A stretch of DNA of 64,000 nucleotides from Nocardioides marmoribigeumensis. GTDB lineage: Bacteria; Actinomycetota; Actinomycetes; Propionibacteriales; Nocardioidaceae. A program made the translations under genes and the position numbers. The DNA is taken from positions 2,418,001 to 2,482,000 of the forward strand of contig NZ_JAVDYG010000001.1 in NCBI RefSeq assembly GCF_031458325.1. Reading direction: 5' to 3'. Of this stretch, positions 43,025 to 53,499 are shown one piece after another (the stretch's first letter is position 1; each line of letters starts with the position of its first letter). The notes beneath the pieces were generated by a model that searched no databases, was not told the origin of the DNA, and saw nothing but the letters and a program-made list of their open reading frames with translations.

Positions 43025-43491
43025 GCCTCCACGTCGAGGCGTCCCGGGAGGTCCCCGGCACGCCGGAGGAGGTGTACGACGCCGTCATCCCGACCCCGTT
43101 GCAGGCGATCTTCAAGCGCCGCCACGGGATCATGCCGCCGATCGCCCGGACCAGCGAGCAGGAGGGGGTCTGGGGCGGCACGGTCGGCCAGACCCGCCGC
43201 ATCCACCTGGCCGACGGCGGCTCGTTGACCGAGACCCTGGTCGAGTCCGACCGGCCCTCGCGGTCGTCCTACACGATCACCGACATCGCCGGTCCGATGC
43301 GGCTCCTGGTCTCGCAGGTTGAGGGGCGCTGGACGTTCGTGCCCGCCGGCAGCCGCACGGTCGTGACCTGGGCGTGGACCCTGCACCCGACCAACGCGGT
43401 GACCGCACGGCTGCTGCCGGTGGTCGGGATGTTCTGGCACGGCTACGCCCGCAAGGCCCTGGCCGAGGTGGAGCGTCTCGTCGCGGCGTAG
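43021..43491 (+). CDS. SRPBCC/DUF2505-like protein
   Basis: 156 aa. Opens with EASREVPGTPEEVYDAVIPTP and continues with beta strands and a long C-terminal helix (WHGYARKALAEVERLVAA), as in polyketide cyclase/START-like domains. GTG at 43021 is coupled to the acyl-CoA ligase by a GTGA overlap, hinting at a lipid-related ligand. It is the second SRPBCC protein in 4 kb; the two are not close in sequence. Confidence 0.7.
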   Translation: MSLHVEASREVPGTPEEVYDAVIPTPLQAIFKRRHGIMPPIARTSEQEGVWGGTVGQTRRIHLADGGSLTETLVESDRPSRSSYTITDIAGPMRLLVSQVEGRWTFVPAGSRTVVTWAWTLHPTNAVTARLLPVVGMFWHGYARKALAEVERLVAA

Positions 43492-43540
43492 GAGGTCTCG
43501 TCGGTCGAGGTGCGAGCAGAGCCCGCCCCGGGACCACCCC

Positions 43541-43546
43541 TAGAAT
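43541..43546 (+). promoter_or_regulatory. -10 box of purS-purQ (likely leaderless)
   Basis: TAGAAT, a good -10 hexamer, followed by 6 nt (CCAGGC) and the ATG at 43553. Confidence 0.6.
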
Positions 43547-43552
43547 CCAGGC

Positions 43553-43810
43553 ATGCCCCGCGTCGTCGTCAGCGTCATGCCCAAGCCCGAGATCCTCGAC
43601 CCCCAGGGCAAGGCCGTGCAGCACGCGCTGCCCAAGCTCGGGTTCGACGGCATCTCCGACGTCCGTCAGGGCAAGCGGTTCGAGCTCGAGGTGGACGGCG
43701 AGCTCACCGACGCCCGCCTCCAGGAGATCCACGACCTCGCCGAGAAGCTGCTCTCCAACCCGGTGATCGAGGACTTCGAGGTCGTCGTCCACGAGGACAC
43801 GCTCCCGTGA
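43553..43810 (+). CDS. purS: FGAM synthase subunit PurS
   Basis: 85 aa, the usual length. [23 protein letters not shown] and the closing [12 protein letters not shown] match PurS, which bridges PurQ and PurL in the three-part FGAM synthase. The stop overlaps the purQ start by 4 bp (GTGA). Confidence 0.95.
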   Translation: MPRVVVSVMPKPEILDPQGKAVQHALPKLGFDGISDVRQGKRFELEVDGELTDARLQEIHDLAEKLLSNPVIEDFEVVVHEDTLP

Positions 43811-44475
43811 GGATCGGCGTCGTCACCTTCCCCGGTTCCCTCGACGACGTCGACGCCGCCCGCGCGGTGCGCGTGGCCGGCGGGGACGCCGTACGCCTCT
43901 GGCACGGGGACGCCGACCTCCGGGGCGTGGACGCGGTCGTCCTGCCCGGCGGCTTCTCGTACGGCGACTACCTGCGGTGCGGCGCGATCGCGCGGTTCGC
44001 GCCGGTGATGGACGAGGTGGTCCGGGCGGCCCGCGGCGGGATGCCCGTGCTCGGCATCTGCAACGGCTTCCAGATCCTGTGCGAGTCCCACCTGCTGCCC
44101 GGGGCGCTGATCCGCAACGACCACCGCAAGTTCGTGTGCCGCGACCAGCGGCTGCGCATCGAGAACAACCGCACCTCCTGGACCTCCGGCTACACCGAGG
44201 GCCAGGAGGTGACGATCGTGCTCAAGAACGGCGAGGGCGGCTTCGTCGCCGACGAGCAGACACTCGACCGGCTCGAGGGCGAGGGCCGCGTCGTGGCGCG
44301 CTACCTCGACGACAACCCCAACGGGTCGCTGCGCGACATCGCCGGCATCACCAACGACACCGGCACGGTCGTCGGCCTCATGCCCCACCCCGAGCACGCG
44401 GTGGAGGACCTGTGCGGTCCCGGCACCGACGGCCTGCCGTTCTTCACCAGCGCCCTGGCGGCGCTCGTCGGCTGA
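43807..44475 (+). CDS. purQ: FGAM synthase glutaminase subunit PurQ
   Basis: 222 aa class I amidotransferase. Nucleophile Cys lies in [10 protein letters not shown] near residue 87, and His/Glu in [10 protein letters not shown] near the end. It releases ammonia from glutamine for PurL. GTG at 43807 begins directly with the conserved [13 protein letters not shown]. The expected next gene, purL, is 4.7 kb away; a broken LuxR-type gene follows immediately instead. Confidence 0.95.
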   Translation: MRIGVVTFPGSLDDVDAARAVRVAGGDAVRLWHGDADLRGVDAVVLPGGFSYGDYLRCGAIARFAPVMDEVVRAARGGMPVLGICNGFQILCESHLLPGALIRNDHRKFVCRDQRLRIENNRTSWTSGYTEGQEVTIVLKNGEGGFVADEQTLDRLEGEGRVVARYLDDNPNGSLRDIAGITNDTGTVVGLMPHPEHAVEDLCGPGTDGLPFFTSALAALVG

Positions 44476-44746
44476 GCCGGTCAAGGACGTGCCGGTCGAC
44501 CAGCTGGTGCACGCGATCCGCACCGTCGCCGCGGGTGACTCGGTCCTCGCCCCCAGCGTGACGCGTCGCCTCAGCGCGGCCTACGCGCCGCAGACCGGCC
44601 GCACCCCTGCCGACGAGGAGCGGCTCGCCCGACTCTCCGAGGCGACGGTCAAGACCCACGTCGGCCGGGTGCTCACCAAGCTCGGGTGCCGTGACCGGGT
44701 GCAGGCGGTGGTGTTCGCCTACCGCACCAGCTTCGCCACCTCCTGA
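44476..44746 (+). pseudogene. Remnant of a LuxR/NarL-type response regulator
   Basis: The frame right after the purQ stop reads PVKDVPVDQLVHAIRTVAAG, the end of a receiver domain and linker, then LAPSVTRRLSAAYA, then a damaged HTH. The normal helix set (TxREREVLxLVAxGLSNxEIAxxL) is missing: DEERLAR is joined straight to LSEATVKTHVGRVLTKLGCRDRVQAVV. About 25 residues of the HTH and all of the N-terminal receiver are lost. A GTG at 44489 could start an 85-aa product, but it could not form a complete HTH. The deletion is in frame. Confidence 0.8.
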
Positions 44747-44825
44747 CCTGCCGCGGGGCGAGACGCCGGCGAGACGTCGACCGGGGGCGCCTTACGTTGT
44801 CGTCACGCCATCGAAGGAGATGACC

Positions 44826-46112
44826 ATGACCTACCGTCCCGAGACCATCGCCGTGCACGCCGGCCAGGAGCAGGCCGACCCCGCGACCAACGCGCGCGCC
44901 GTGCCGATCTACCAGACCACGTCCTACGTCTTCAACGACACCGAGCACGCCGCGAACCTCTTCGCGCTCGCCGAGCCCGGCAACATCTACACGCGGATCA
45001 TGAACCCGACCCAGTCGGTCTTCGAGGACCGCATGACCCAGCTCGAGGGTGGGGTCGGCGCTCTCGCGACCGCCTCGGGCTCCGCGGCCACGACGTACGC
45101 CGTGCTCAACCTGGCCGGCACCGGCGACAACATCGTCGCCCTCTCGACGCTCTACGGCGGCACCTACGCGCTGTTCGCCCACACGCTGCCGCAGTTCGGC
45201 ATCACGGTCCGCTTCGTCGACCCGGAGAAGCCGGAGGAGCTGGCGCAGCACGTCGACGACCGCACCCGCCTGGTCTTCGGCGAGACCGTCGGCAACCCGC
45301 GGATCAACGTGATCGACATCCAGGCCTGGGCCGACGCCGCGCACGCGCAGGGCCTGCCGCTCATCGTCGACAACACCGCGGCGCCGCTGCTGTGCCGTCC
45401 GTTCGACCTCGGCGCCGACGTGATCGTGCACGCCGCGACGAAGTACATCGGCGGCCACGGGACGTCCATCGGTGGCGTCATCGTCGACTCGGGCAAGTTC
45501 CCGTGGACCGAGCACGCCGAGCGCTTCCCGGGGCTGACCGGCCCCGACGGCGCCTACCACGGGGTGGTGTGGACCGAGGCCGCCGGCGAGCTGGCCTACA
45601 TCATCCGCGCGCGCACGGTGCTGCTGCGCAACACCGGCGCCGCGATCGCCCCGCTCAACTCCTGGCTCTTCCTCCAGGGGCTGGAGACGCTGCACCTGCG
45701 GATGGACCGCCACAGCGAGAACGCCCTCGCGGTCGCGCAGTGGCTCGAGAGCCGCGACGAGGTGTCGTGGGTCTCCTACCCCGGTCTGGCCTCCAGCGAG
45801 CACCGCGAGGTCGCCGAGCGCACGCTCAACGGCAACCGGGGGTTCGGCGGCCTGATCAGCTTCGGCGTCCGGTCCGGTCGCGGGGGCGGACAGCGCTTCA
45901 TCGAGGCGCTGCAGCTGTTCAGCCACCTGGCCAACATCGGCGACACCAAGTCGCTGGCGATCCACAACGCGACCACGACGCACTCCCAGCTGACCCCCGA
46001 CGAGCTGGTCGCGGCAGGGGTTCCGGAGGACATGGTCCGGCTCTCGATCGGCATCGAGCACGTCGACGACCTGCTCGCCGACCTCGAGCAGGCGCTCAAG
46101 GCCTCTGCCTGA
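44826..46112 (+). CDS. metY: O-acetylhomoserine sulfhydrylase
   Basis: 428 aa Cys/Met metabolism PLP enzyme. ETIAVHAGQEQADPAT at the start, SGSAATTYAVLNLAGTGDN, and the Schiff-base Lys in HAATKYIGGHG near 205. It makes homocysteine from O-acetylhomoserine and sulfide. The ATG at 44826 was preferred over one at 44820 because GAAGGAG (44813-44819) is then 6 nt away. No SAM-binding riboswitch is visible in the roughly 80 nt before it. metX and metW follow. Confidence 0.92.
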   Translation: MTYRPETIAVHAGQEQADPATNARAVPIYQTTSYVFNDTEHAANLFALAEPGNIYTRIMNPTQSVFEDRMTQLEGGVGALATASGSAATTYAVLNLAGTGDNIVALSTLYGGTYALFAHTLPQFGITVRFVDPEKPEELAQHVDDRTRLVFGETVGNPRINVIDIQAWADAAHAQGLPLIVDNTAAPLLCRPFDLGADVIVHAATKYIGGHGTSIGGVIVDSGKFPWTEHAERFPGLTGPDGAYHGVVWTEAAGELAYIIRARTVLLRNTGAAIAPLNSWLFLQGLETLHLRMDRHSENALAVAQWLESRDEVSWVSYPGLASSEHREVAERTLNGNRGFGGLISFGVRSGRGGGQRFIEALQLFSHLANIGDTKSLAIHNATTTHSQLTPDELVAAGVPEDMVRLSIGIEHVDDLLADLEQALKASA

Positions 46113-46137
46113 GCGCGGAGGGGCACCGGCCGGTCGG

Positions 46138-46143
46138 TAGCCT
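46138..46143 (+). promoter_or_regulatory. -10 box of metX (possibly leaderless)
   Basis: TAGCCT followed by 7 nt and the ATG at 46151. metX may therefore have its own promoter in addition to read-through from metY. Confidence 0.45.
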
Positions 46144-46150
46144 TTTCCAG

Positions 46151-47296
46151 ATGGCCACCCTCGGACTCACCAAGCCGCAGCGGGTCGTCCTCTTCACCGA
46201 GGACGACCCCCTGCGCCTTGCCGGTGGCCGGACGCTGGGTCCGGTCGAGGTCGCCTTCGAGACCTACGGCGAGCTGTCGCCCGAGCGCGACAACGTGGTG
46301 TTCGTCTGTCACGCACTGACCGGGGACGCCCACGCCGCGGGGGAGCACCCCGACGACGGTCGTCGCGGCTGGTGGGACAACCTGATCGGGCCCGGCAAGC
46401 CGGTGGACACCGACCGGTTCTTCGTCGTGTGTCCCAACCTGCTCGGCGGCTGCCAGGGCACGACCGGGCCGTCGTCGCCCAACCCGGAGACGGGGCACTC
46501 CTACGGCCGCGACTTCCCGATCCTGCAGATGAGCGACTTCGTGGCGGTGCACCGCGCGCTGCTCGACCACCTCGGCATCGAGCGGGTGATGGCCGCGGTC
46601 GGCGGCTCACTGGGCGGCATGCAGGTCCTGCAGTGGGCGGTCGAGCACCCCGAGCAGATCGAGCACGCCGTCGTGGTCGCGGCCAGCGCGCGGCTCTCCG
46701 CGCAGAACATCGCGTTCTCGGCGGTCGCCCGCGAGGCGATCATGCGCGACCCGGACTTCCAGGACGGGCATTATTTTGAGTCCGACAAGAAACCGGAGAT
46801 CGGCCTCGCCATCGCGCGGATGATGGCCCACATCACCTACCTCTCCGACGAGGCGATGACCGAGAAGTTCGGGCGCCGTCTCCAGCAGGGGGAGGAGCCC
46901 GGCTTCCGGTTCGGCGTCGACTTCCAGGTGGAGAGCTACCTCGCCCACCAGGGGCGCTCGTTCCTCGACCGCTTCGACGCGATGAGCTACCTCTACCTCA
47001 CCCGGGTCATGGACTACTACGACCCGTTCGCCGACCCCGACGCGGTGACGCGGGTCGCCGCGGGCGGGACCCACTTCCTCGTGGTCTCCTTCGACACCGA
47101 CTGGCGGTTCAGCACGTCCCACAGCCGCGAGATCGTGCGGACGCTGGAGCACGCCGGCGTGCCGGTCTCCTTCCGGGAGATCCGCTCGCCGTGGGGCCAC
47201 GACTCCTTCCTCCTCCAGCCACCGGGCTACCACCCGACGGTGCAGGCCTTCCTCGACCACGCCGACGACTGCCGGGCCCAGCGGGGCGGCGCGTGA
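46151..47296 (+). CDS. metX: Homoserine O-acetyltransferase
   Basis: 381 aa alpha/beta-hydrolase fold. Nucleophile Ser in GGSLGGMQ near 151, catalytic Asp in FDTDWRF and His in GHDSFLL near the C-terminus; NLLGGCQGTTGP is the family's substrate loop. It makes O-acetylhomoserine (succinyl transfer is less likely in this group) for MetY. Codons at 46768-46792 (HYFESDKK) are unusually A/T-rich for this genome. The stop overlaps metW by one base. Confidence 0.93.
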   Translation: MATLGLTKPQRVVLFTEDDPLRLAGGRTLGPVEVAFETYGELSPERDNVVFVCHALTGDAHAAGEHPDDGRRGWWDNLIGPGKPVDTDRFFVVCPNLLGGCQGTTGPSSPNPETGHSYGRDFPILQMSDFVAVHRALLDHLGIERVMAAVGGSLGGMQVLQWAVEHPEQIEHAVVVAASARLSAQNIAFSAVAREAIMRDPDFQDGHYFESDKKPEIGLAIARMMAHITYLSDEAMTEKFGRRLQQGEEPGFRFGVDFQVESYLAHQGRSFLDRFDAMSYLYLTRVMDYYDPFADPDAVTRVAAGGTHFLVVSFDTDWRFSTSHSREIVRTLEHAGVPVSFREIRSPWGHDSFLLQPPGYHPTVQAFLDHADDCRAQRGGA

Positions 47297-47880
47297 TGCG
47301 CAACGACCTCCGCGTGGTCTCCGGCCTCGTCCCCGACGGCAGCCGCGTCCTCGACCTCGGCTGCGGTGCGGGGGAGCTGCTGTCCCACCTGGCCACCCGC
47401 GGGTGCCGCGGCACCGGTGTCGACACCGACGAGGAGGCCGTGCTCGGGGCGATCCGCTCCGGGGTCTCGGTGATCGAGCTCGACGTCGACCACGACCTCG
47501 GCGAGTTCGCCGACGACACCTACGACGTCGTGGTGCTCTCGCGCACCCTCCAGGCCCTGCACCGGCCGGCCGACGTGCTCACCGAGATCCGCCGCATCGG
47601 TCGGCGCTGCGTGGTCTCGGTGCCCAACTTCGGTCTCTGGAAGCACCGCGCGTTCCTCGCCGTGCGCGGACGGATGCCGGTCTCCCGCGCGCTGCCGCAC
47701 GAGTGGTTCGACACCCCCAACATCCACCTCGCGACCCTCCCCGACATGGAGGCGCTGTTCGCGCGCACGAGGTGGGACGTCGAGCAGCGGGTCCTCCTCG
47801 ACGAGTCGGGCTCGCCGCTGCGCCGCCAGGCCGGCGGCAACCTGCGGGCCGGCGCCGCGGCGTACCTCCTGCAGCGCTGA
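47296..47880 (+). CDS. metW: MetW-type SAM-dependent methyltransferase-like protein
   Basis: 194 aa. VLDLGCGAGELL is motif I of SAM-binding methyltransferases; VVLSRTLQALHRPADVL, VPNFGLWKHR and PHEWFDTPNIH match MetW, which is found next to metX and is needed for or enhances homoserine acetylation in several bacteria. It begins on the last base of the metX stop. Confidence 0.9.
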   Translation: MRNDLRVVSGLVPDGSRVLDLGCGAGELLSHLATRGCRGTGVDTDEEAVLGAIRSGVSVIELDVDHDLGEFADDTYDVVVLSRTLQALHRPADVLTEIRRIGRRCVVSVPNFGLWKHRAFLAVRGRMPVSRALPHEWFDTPNIHLATLPDMEALFARTRWDVEQRVLLDESGSPLRRQAGGNLRAGAAAYLLQR

Positions 47881-47885
47881 CGGCT

Positions 47886-47920
47886 GCAGGTCGGTTTCCC
47901 TGGGTATGCAGGGGACCTGC
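47886..47920 (+). terminator. Hairpin after metYXW
   Basis: GCAGGTC (47886-47892) pairs with GACCTGC (47914-47920), and an inner CCCTG/CAGGG pair stacks on it; TCGTTCCC follows. It lies 6 nt after the metW stop and could end transcription of the methionine genes. Confidence 0.5.
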
Positions 47921-48009
47921 TCGTTCCCATGGTGAATCCAGCGTGGGAGGCGGCATGTCGGCGTGGAGGGGTTGCCAGGGCCCGGGCTGTCGTCCCGGAG
48001 GGACCCCCG

Positions 48010-49077
48010 TCAGGTGAAGCGGATCCGGACGACCTTGTCGTCGCCGGTGCGGGGGCGCCCCCGGCCGTCGCGGTTGCTGGTGGTCACCCACAGCGAGCCG
48101 TCGGGGGCCGCGGCCACGGCCCGGATCCGCCCCAGCGTGTCGTGGAAGTAGCGGGTCTTGGTGCGCGCCCCGGTGCCGCTGATGTCGACCCGCCACAGGC
48201 ACGCGCCGTGCAGCGCGCCGACCCAGGCGGCGCCGCGTGCGATCGCCAGCCCGCTGGGGGAGCAGGTGTCGGTCGGCGACCAGGTGACGTAGGGGTCGTG
48301 GAAGCCGCCCGGCCCGTCACCGCCCTCGACGGTGGGCCAGCCGTAGTCGTGGCCCTTGACGATGCGGTTGAGCTCGTCGCGGTCGTTCTCGCCGAGCTCG
48401 GTGGCCCACAGGCGGTGGCGCGAGTCGATGGCGAGGCCCTGCACGTTGCGGTGCCCCAGCGTCCAGACCCGGTTGCCGAACGGGTTGTCCGACGGCGTCG
48501 AGCCGTCGGGGTCGATCCGCAGGATCTTGCCGTTGAGGGCGTTGCGGTTCTGCGCCTGCGAGCGGTCGAGCGCGTCACCGGTGGAGACGTAGAGCTTGCC
48601 ACTGGGCCCGAACAGCAGCTGCCCGCCGTCGTGGTTGGTGCTCCTGGGGATGCCGGCCAGGATCGTGCGCCGGTCGCCCAGGGTGCCGGTGGTGCGGTAG
48701 GTCATCCGGATGACGCGGTTGTCGCTGGAGCCGGTCAGGTAGAAGAACACGTGCCGGTCGGAGCGGAACGTCGGCGAGAGGGCGACGCCCATCAGGCCGC
48801 CCTCGCCGTGGTCCTGCACGCCGGCGACGTCACCGACCTGGTGCCGTCCGCCCGTCCTGCGCACGCGGTGCACACGGCCCGACTCGCGCTCGGTCACCAG
48901 CGCGTCCCCGTTGGGCAGGAACGCCAGACCCCACGGCACGGCCAGGCCCCGGGCGAGGGTCGAGCCGATGAGCGGCCGGGCGTCGGCGCGGTCGCTCATC
49001 AGGGTGAAGGCGGTCGCGGTCGCGGCCGAACCGGCCAGCAGCGAGCGGCGGGAGAGACGGGGAGCACTGGAGGTCAT
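48010..49077 (-). CDS. Exported PQQ-type sugar/aldose dehydrogenase-like protein
   Basis: 355 aa. Twin-arginine signal [16 protein letters not shown] near residues 9-25 suggests folded export by Tat. The rest is a six-bladed propeller of the glucose/sorbosone dehydrogenase family: [41 protein letters not shown] (catalytic His), [12 protein letters not shown]. The family oxidises sugars with PQQ, though many actinobacterial members are uncharacterised. It is divergent from purL; ATG at 49077 has GGAAGGA 8 nt upstream. Confidence 0.85.
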   Translation of the reverse strand: MTSSAPRLSRRSLLAGSAATATAFTLMSDRADARPLIGSTLARGLAVPWGLAFLPNGDALVTERESGRVHRVRRTGGRHQVGDVAGVQDHGEGGLMGVALSPTFRSDRHVFFYLTGSSDNRVIRMTYRTTGTLGDRRTILAGIPRSTNHDGGQLLFGPSGKLYVSTGDALDRSQAQNRNALNGKILRIDPDGSTPSDNPFGNRVWTLGHRNVQGLAIDSRHRLWATELGENDRDELNRIVKGHDYGWPTVEGGDGPGGFHDPYVTWSPTDTCSPSGLAIARGAAWVGALHGACLWRVDISGTGARTKTRYFHDTLGRIRAVAAAPDGSLWVTTSNRDGRGRPRTGDDKVVRIRFT

Positions 49078-49167
49078 GACCGGGGTCCTTCCGAGAGCGT
49101 CGTCCCATCGTGCCACCGGGGCGTCTCGGCGGGCTCGGCCGAGGACGGCGCCGACTCGTCCGCCGGA

Positions 49168-49173
49168 TAGATT
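49168..49173 (+). promoter_or_regulatory. -10 box of purL (likely leaderless)
   Basis: TAGATT followed by 7 nt and the GTG at 49181. Confidence 0.55.
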
Positions 49174-49180
49174 GAGGCCC

Positions 49181-51460
<2,280 letters not shown>

Positions 51461-51519
51461 GCTCTCCGGCCCAGACCAGGCGGACTGGACCGGACCACGG
51501 TGTCCGTTTCGCGACTGAT

Positions 51520-51545
51520 GTGACCCCTGAGACGTCAGGGGTCAC
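51520..51545 (+). terminator. Rho-independent terminator of purL
   Basis: 11-bp perfect stem GTGACCCCTGA/TCAGGGGTCAC with a GACG loop, followed by GTTTTGGG, 60 bp after the purL stop. It separates purL from the peptide gene downstream. Confidence 0.8.
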
Positions 51546-51561
51546 GTTTTGGGCGGTTCGC

Positions 51562-51591
51562 TTGCCAATTCTTGACAAGACACTTTGACTT
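51562..51591 (+). promoter_or_regulatory. TTGNCAA direct repeats upstream of the peptide gene
   Basis: TTGCCAA (51562-51568) and TTGACAA (51572-51578) are 10 bp apart, and TTGACTT (51585-51591) follows. TTGACA at 51572 can also serve as a -35 box, but no good -10 box was found at the right distance. The same motif occurs upstream of the facing regulator gene, so these may be operator sites. Confidence 0.4.
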
Positions 51592-51638
51592 CTCCTGAAC
51601 GCACGCCACCAGGGCGCGCGACGTCGGGAGGAAATCAC

Positions 51639-51752
51639 ATGTCGAAGCTCGTGCGCGCCATCGTCAGCGGTCTGTTCGTCGTCACCGCCGTCGCGGCTCC
51701 CGCGGTCCTCGGGACCGAGACCGCTCAGGCCAAGGACGTGTGGTGCTGCTGA
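51639..51752 (+). CDS. Small secreted peptide precursor, candidate signalling peptide
   Basis: 37 aa. Lys3 and Arg6 start a signal peptide, a hydrophobic core (AIVSGLFVVTAVAAPAVLG) covers residues 7-25, and a signal-peptidase site Ala29-Gln-Ala31 precedes the last six residues, KDVWCC. GGGAGGA 6-7 nt before the ATG is a strong ribosome-binding site, and a terminator upstream isolates it from purL. Its stop is 9 bp from the stop of the convergent HTH-TPR regulator. A short exported peptide beside an HTH-TPR protein is the arrangement of RRNPP quorum-sensing pairs (Rap-Phr, PlcR-PapR). No modification enzymes are near. Coding status rests on these features alone. Confidence 0.65.
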   Translation: MSKLVRAIVSGLFVVTAVAAPAVLGTETAQAKDVWCC

Positions 51753-51766
51753 GCCCCGGGCTCAGC
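51748..51766. repeat. Inverted repeat holding both stop codons of the peptide-regulator pair
   Basis: GCTGAGCCC-C-GGGCTCAGC, 9-bp perfect arms. The TGA of the peptide gene (51750-51752) and the TGA of the convergent regulator (51762-51764) occupy mirror positions. It could form a hairpin in both transcripts; no U-run follows. Confidence 0.7.
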
Positions 51767-53150
51767 GCTCACTGGTCACCGACACCGAGGACCGGAACGC
51801 CACGGCAGGAGTGGTGAGACCGGTCGAGGCCGCCGCACGCCGGTAGGCGTCGAGCGCCTCTGCGGTCGCCCCCGCCTGCTCCAGGCACATCGCGAGCTCG
51901 TACCAGACCTGGGCCGTGGCCCGGTCGGCGCCGGCAGCGCTCAGCAGCAGGGCCGCCTCGGCGCACAGGCTCTTCGCGCGCTCGGTGTCGCCCTCGAGCA
52001 CCGCCACCTGACCCAGGACGGCAGCCGCCTCGGCCTTGGCCAGGGGCATCTCGTCCGCCTCGGTGGCCCGTGCCTGCTCCGCGACCTCCGAGGCCGCGAG
52101 CAGGTCGCCGTCGAGCAGGTGCGCCCTCGCCAGGGCGGCGCGGACGTGACCGAGGTCGGCCGGCGCCGCGCTGGACTCCTGCAGCTCGGTCTCAGCCTGC
52201 CGCAGGGTCGAGAGGGCCTCGGCGACCGCCGGCGGGACGCTGCGCAGCTGCAGGATGCCGAGCTGGATGCGCAGCCGCGCCAGGTTGCGGGCGTCGCGAC
52301 CCTCGCCGAGCAGGCTGAGCGCGCGCTGGGCCTGGAAGACCGCGGAGTCGACGCGTCCGCGGTGCGACTCCACGATGCTGGCGTTCCAGTACGCCGAGGC
52401 ACGGGCGGTCGCCGACCCGAGCTGCTCGGCGGTCGCGACCGCCTCGCGGCACAGCCGGGCCGCCGTCGTCACGTCGCCGCTCTCGAAGTAGCACGAGGCG
52501 ACGGTCGCGACGAGCTGGATCGACTCGTCGGTGCCGTAGAGCGGTGTCTCGCGCAGGCGGGCCAGGGCGGCGTCGCCCTCGTCGATCGCGCGGTCGAGCT
52601 CGCCGCTCTCCCGCAGGCAGCGGCACAGCGCGATCGTGGCCCGCAGGGCGTGCGCCCCGTCGGCGGCCACGACCTGCTCGAGGACGGTCACGGCCTGGGC
52701 CAGCCGGCCGGTCGCCTCGAGGGCGCGGCCGTGCAGGAAGAGGGCGCGCTCGCGCAGGGGTGAGCCCTCCGGCAGGTGGCCCAGGGCGGTGCTCACCTGC
52801 GAGACCGCCTCCTGGGCCTCGCCCGTCTCGAGGGCGAGCTCGGCGTAGTCGAGGGTCAGGCGGAGCTCGGTGGTGGCCGGGTCGTCCTCGGGTGAGCGCA
52901 GGAGGACGTCCGGGGTCGTGCCCGTCCGCTCGGCCAGCGTCTGCAGCGCGCGGGCCGACGGCCGGCGCGCGCCGGCCTCGATGCGCGAGACGTAGGCGGT
53001 GGAGAGCTCGGGGCCGCCGGCGTCGGTCTGCGTGAGCCCGGCGGCCACGCGGGCCGCGCGCACGCGGCGCCCGAGGAGGGCGGGGTCGATCCCACGCAGT
53101 CGCTCGGCGAGGGTCGGCTCCCACCCGAGCAAGGGCTGCTCGGTCGTCAT
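51762..53150 (-). CDS. XRE-type HTH regulator with tetratricopeptide repeats, candidate peptide receptor
   Basis: 462 aa. Residues 27-85 are an XRE-like HTH (RRVRAARVAAGLTQTDAGG, ELSTAYVSRIEAGARRPSA, LQTLAERTGTTPDVLL). From about 95 to 450 helical TPR-like repeats follow, rich in Ala/Leu/Glu (for example ALETGEAQEAVSQVSTALG, ALEATGRLAQAVTVLEQVV, AYWNASIVESHRGRVDSAV). An N-terminal HTH with a C-terminal TPR solenoid is the build of RRNPP receptors such as PlcR and NprR; TPRs also occur in unrelated regulators. GGAGG lies 6 nt before ATG 53150. It converges on the secreted-peptide gene. Confidence 0.8.
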   Translation of the reverse strand: MTTEQPLLGWEPTLAERLRGIDPALLGRRVRAARVAAGLTQTDAGGPELSTAYVSRIEAGARRPSARALQTLAERTGTTPDVLLRSPEDDPATTELRLTLDYAELALETGEAQEAVSQVSTALGHLPEGSPLRERALFLHGRALEATGRLAQAVTVLEQVVAADGAHALRATIALCRCLRESGELDRAIDEGDAALARLRETPLYGTDESIQLVATVASCYFESGDVTTAARLCREAVATAEQLGSATARASAYWNASIVESHRGRVDSAVFQAQRALSLLGEGRDARNLARLRIQLGILQLRSVPPAVAEALSTLRQAETELQESSAAPADLGHVRAALARAHLLDGDLLAASEVAEQARATEADEMPLAKAEAAAVLGQVAVLEGDTERAKSLCAEAALLLSAAGADRATAQVWYELAMCLEQAGATAEALDAYRRAAASTGLTTPAVAFRSSVSVTSER

Positions 53151-53499
53151 GGCACACCTCCACGGGCGTTCGGACGGTCAGAAAGGCGGAGGTTCCCCTC
53201 CTCCGGTCAGACGATCTTGACGCAACGAGGTGACATTTGCCAGGAGACGTGTCAAATTAAGTCATGTCACCCCGTGGTGCCGCGCCACACCCCCTTGAGC
53301 GGCACCGACGACGACACGGCGACGGAGACCGCTCCGACCGACACCCCGGACGTTCGCGTTCCGGTCGGAGCGCAGTCGCCACCCTCTCCGCCACCCCCGG
53401 CGCCGTCCCCCGCGGCGCTGGCGGATCAGGGCTGCCCGGACAGGCTCGGGCGGGCAGCCCTGAGGGCGGGGCCGGGACGGCCCCGCACGCGGGTGGGGA
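53151..53499. other. 349-bp spacer with regulator promoter and three hairpins
   Basis: Apart from the motifs at 53217-53271, the spacer holds three perfect inverted repeats: 11 bp (53330-53340 with 53362-53372), 13 bp TCAGGGCTGCCCG (53426-53438 with 53451-53463) and 8 bp GCGGGGCC (53466-53473 with 53479-53486). The last two lie just after the convergently read end of the wall-protein gene and may terminate it, though U-runs are lacking. Two plus-strand frames here are Arg/Pro-rich and unsupported. Confidence 0.55.
53217..53271. promoter_or_regulatory. Upstream region of the HTH-TPR gene with dyads and TTGNCA motifs
   Basis: GGTGACAT (53229-53236) and ATGTCACC (53264-53271) form an 8-bp inverted repeat. 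Inside, TTTGCCA (53236-53242) and, on the other strand, TTTGACA (53250-53256) form a second, imperfect one. TTGACGCAA lies at 53217-53225. TTGNCA also occurs before the peptide gene. Confidence 0.45.

Noticed and set aside
44747-44825. SAM riboswitch before metY
   Set aside because: Only about 80 nt are available between the regulator remnant and metY, and none of the conserved SAM-IV core could be recognised.
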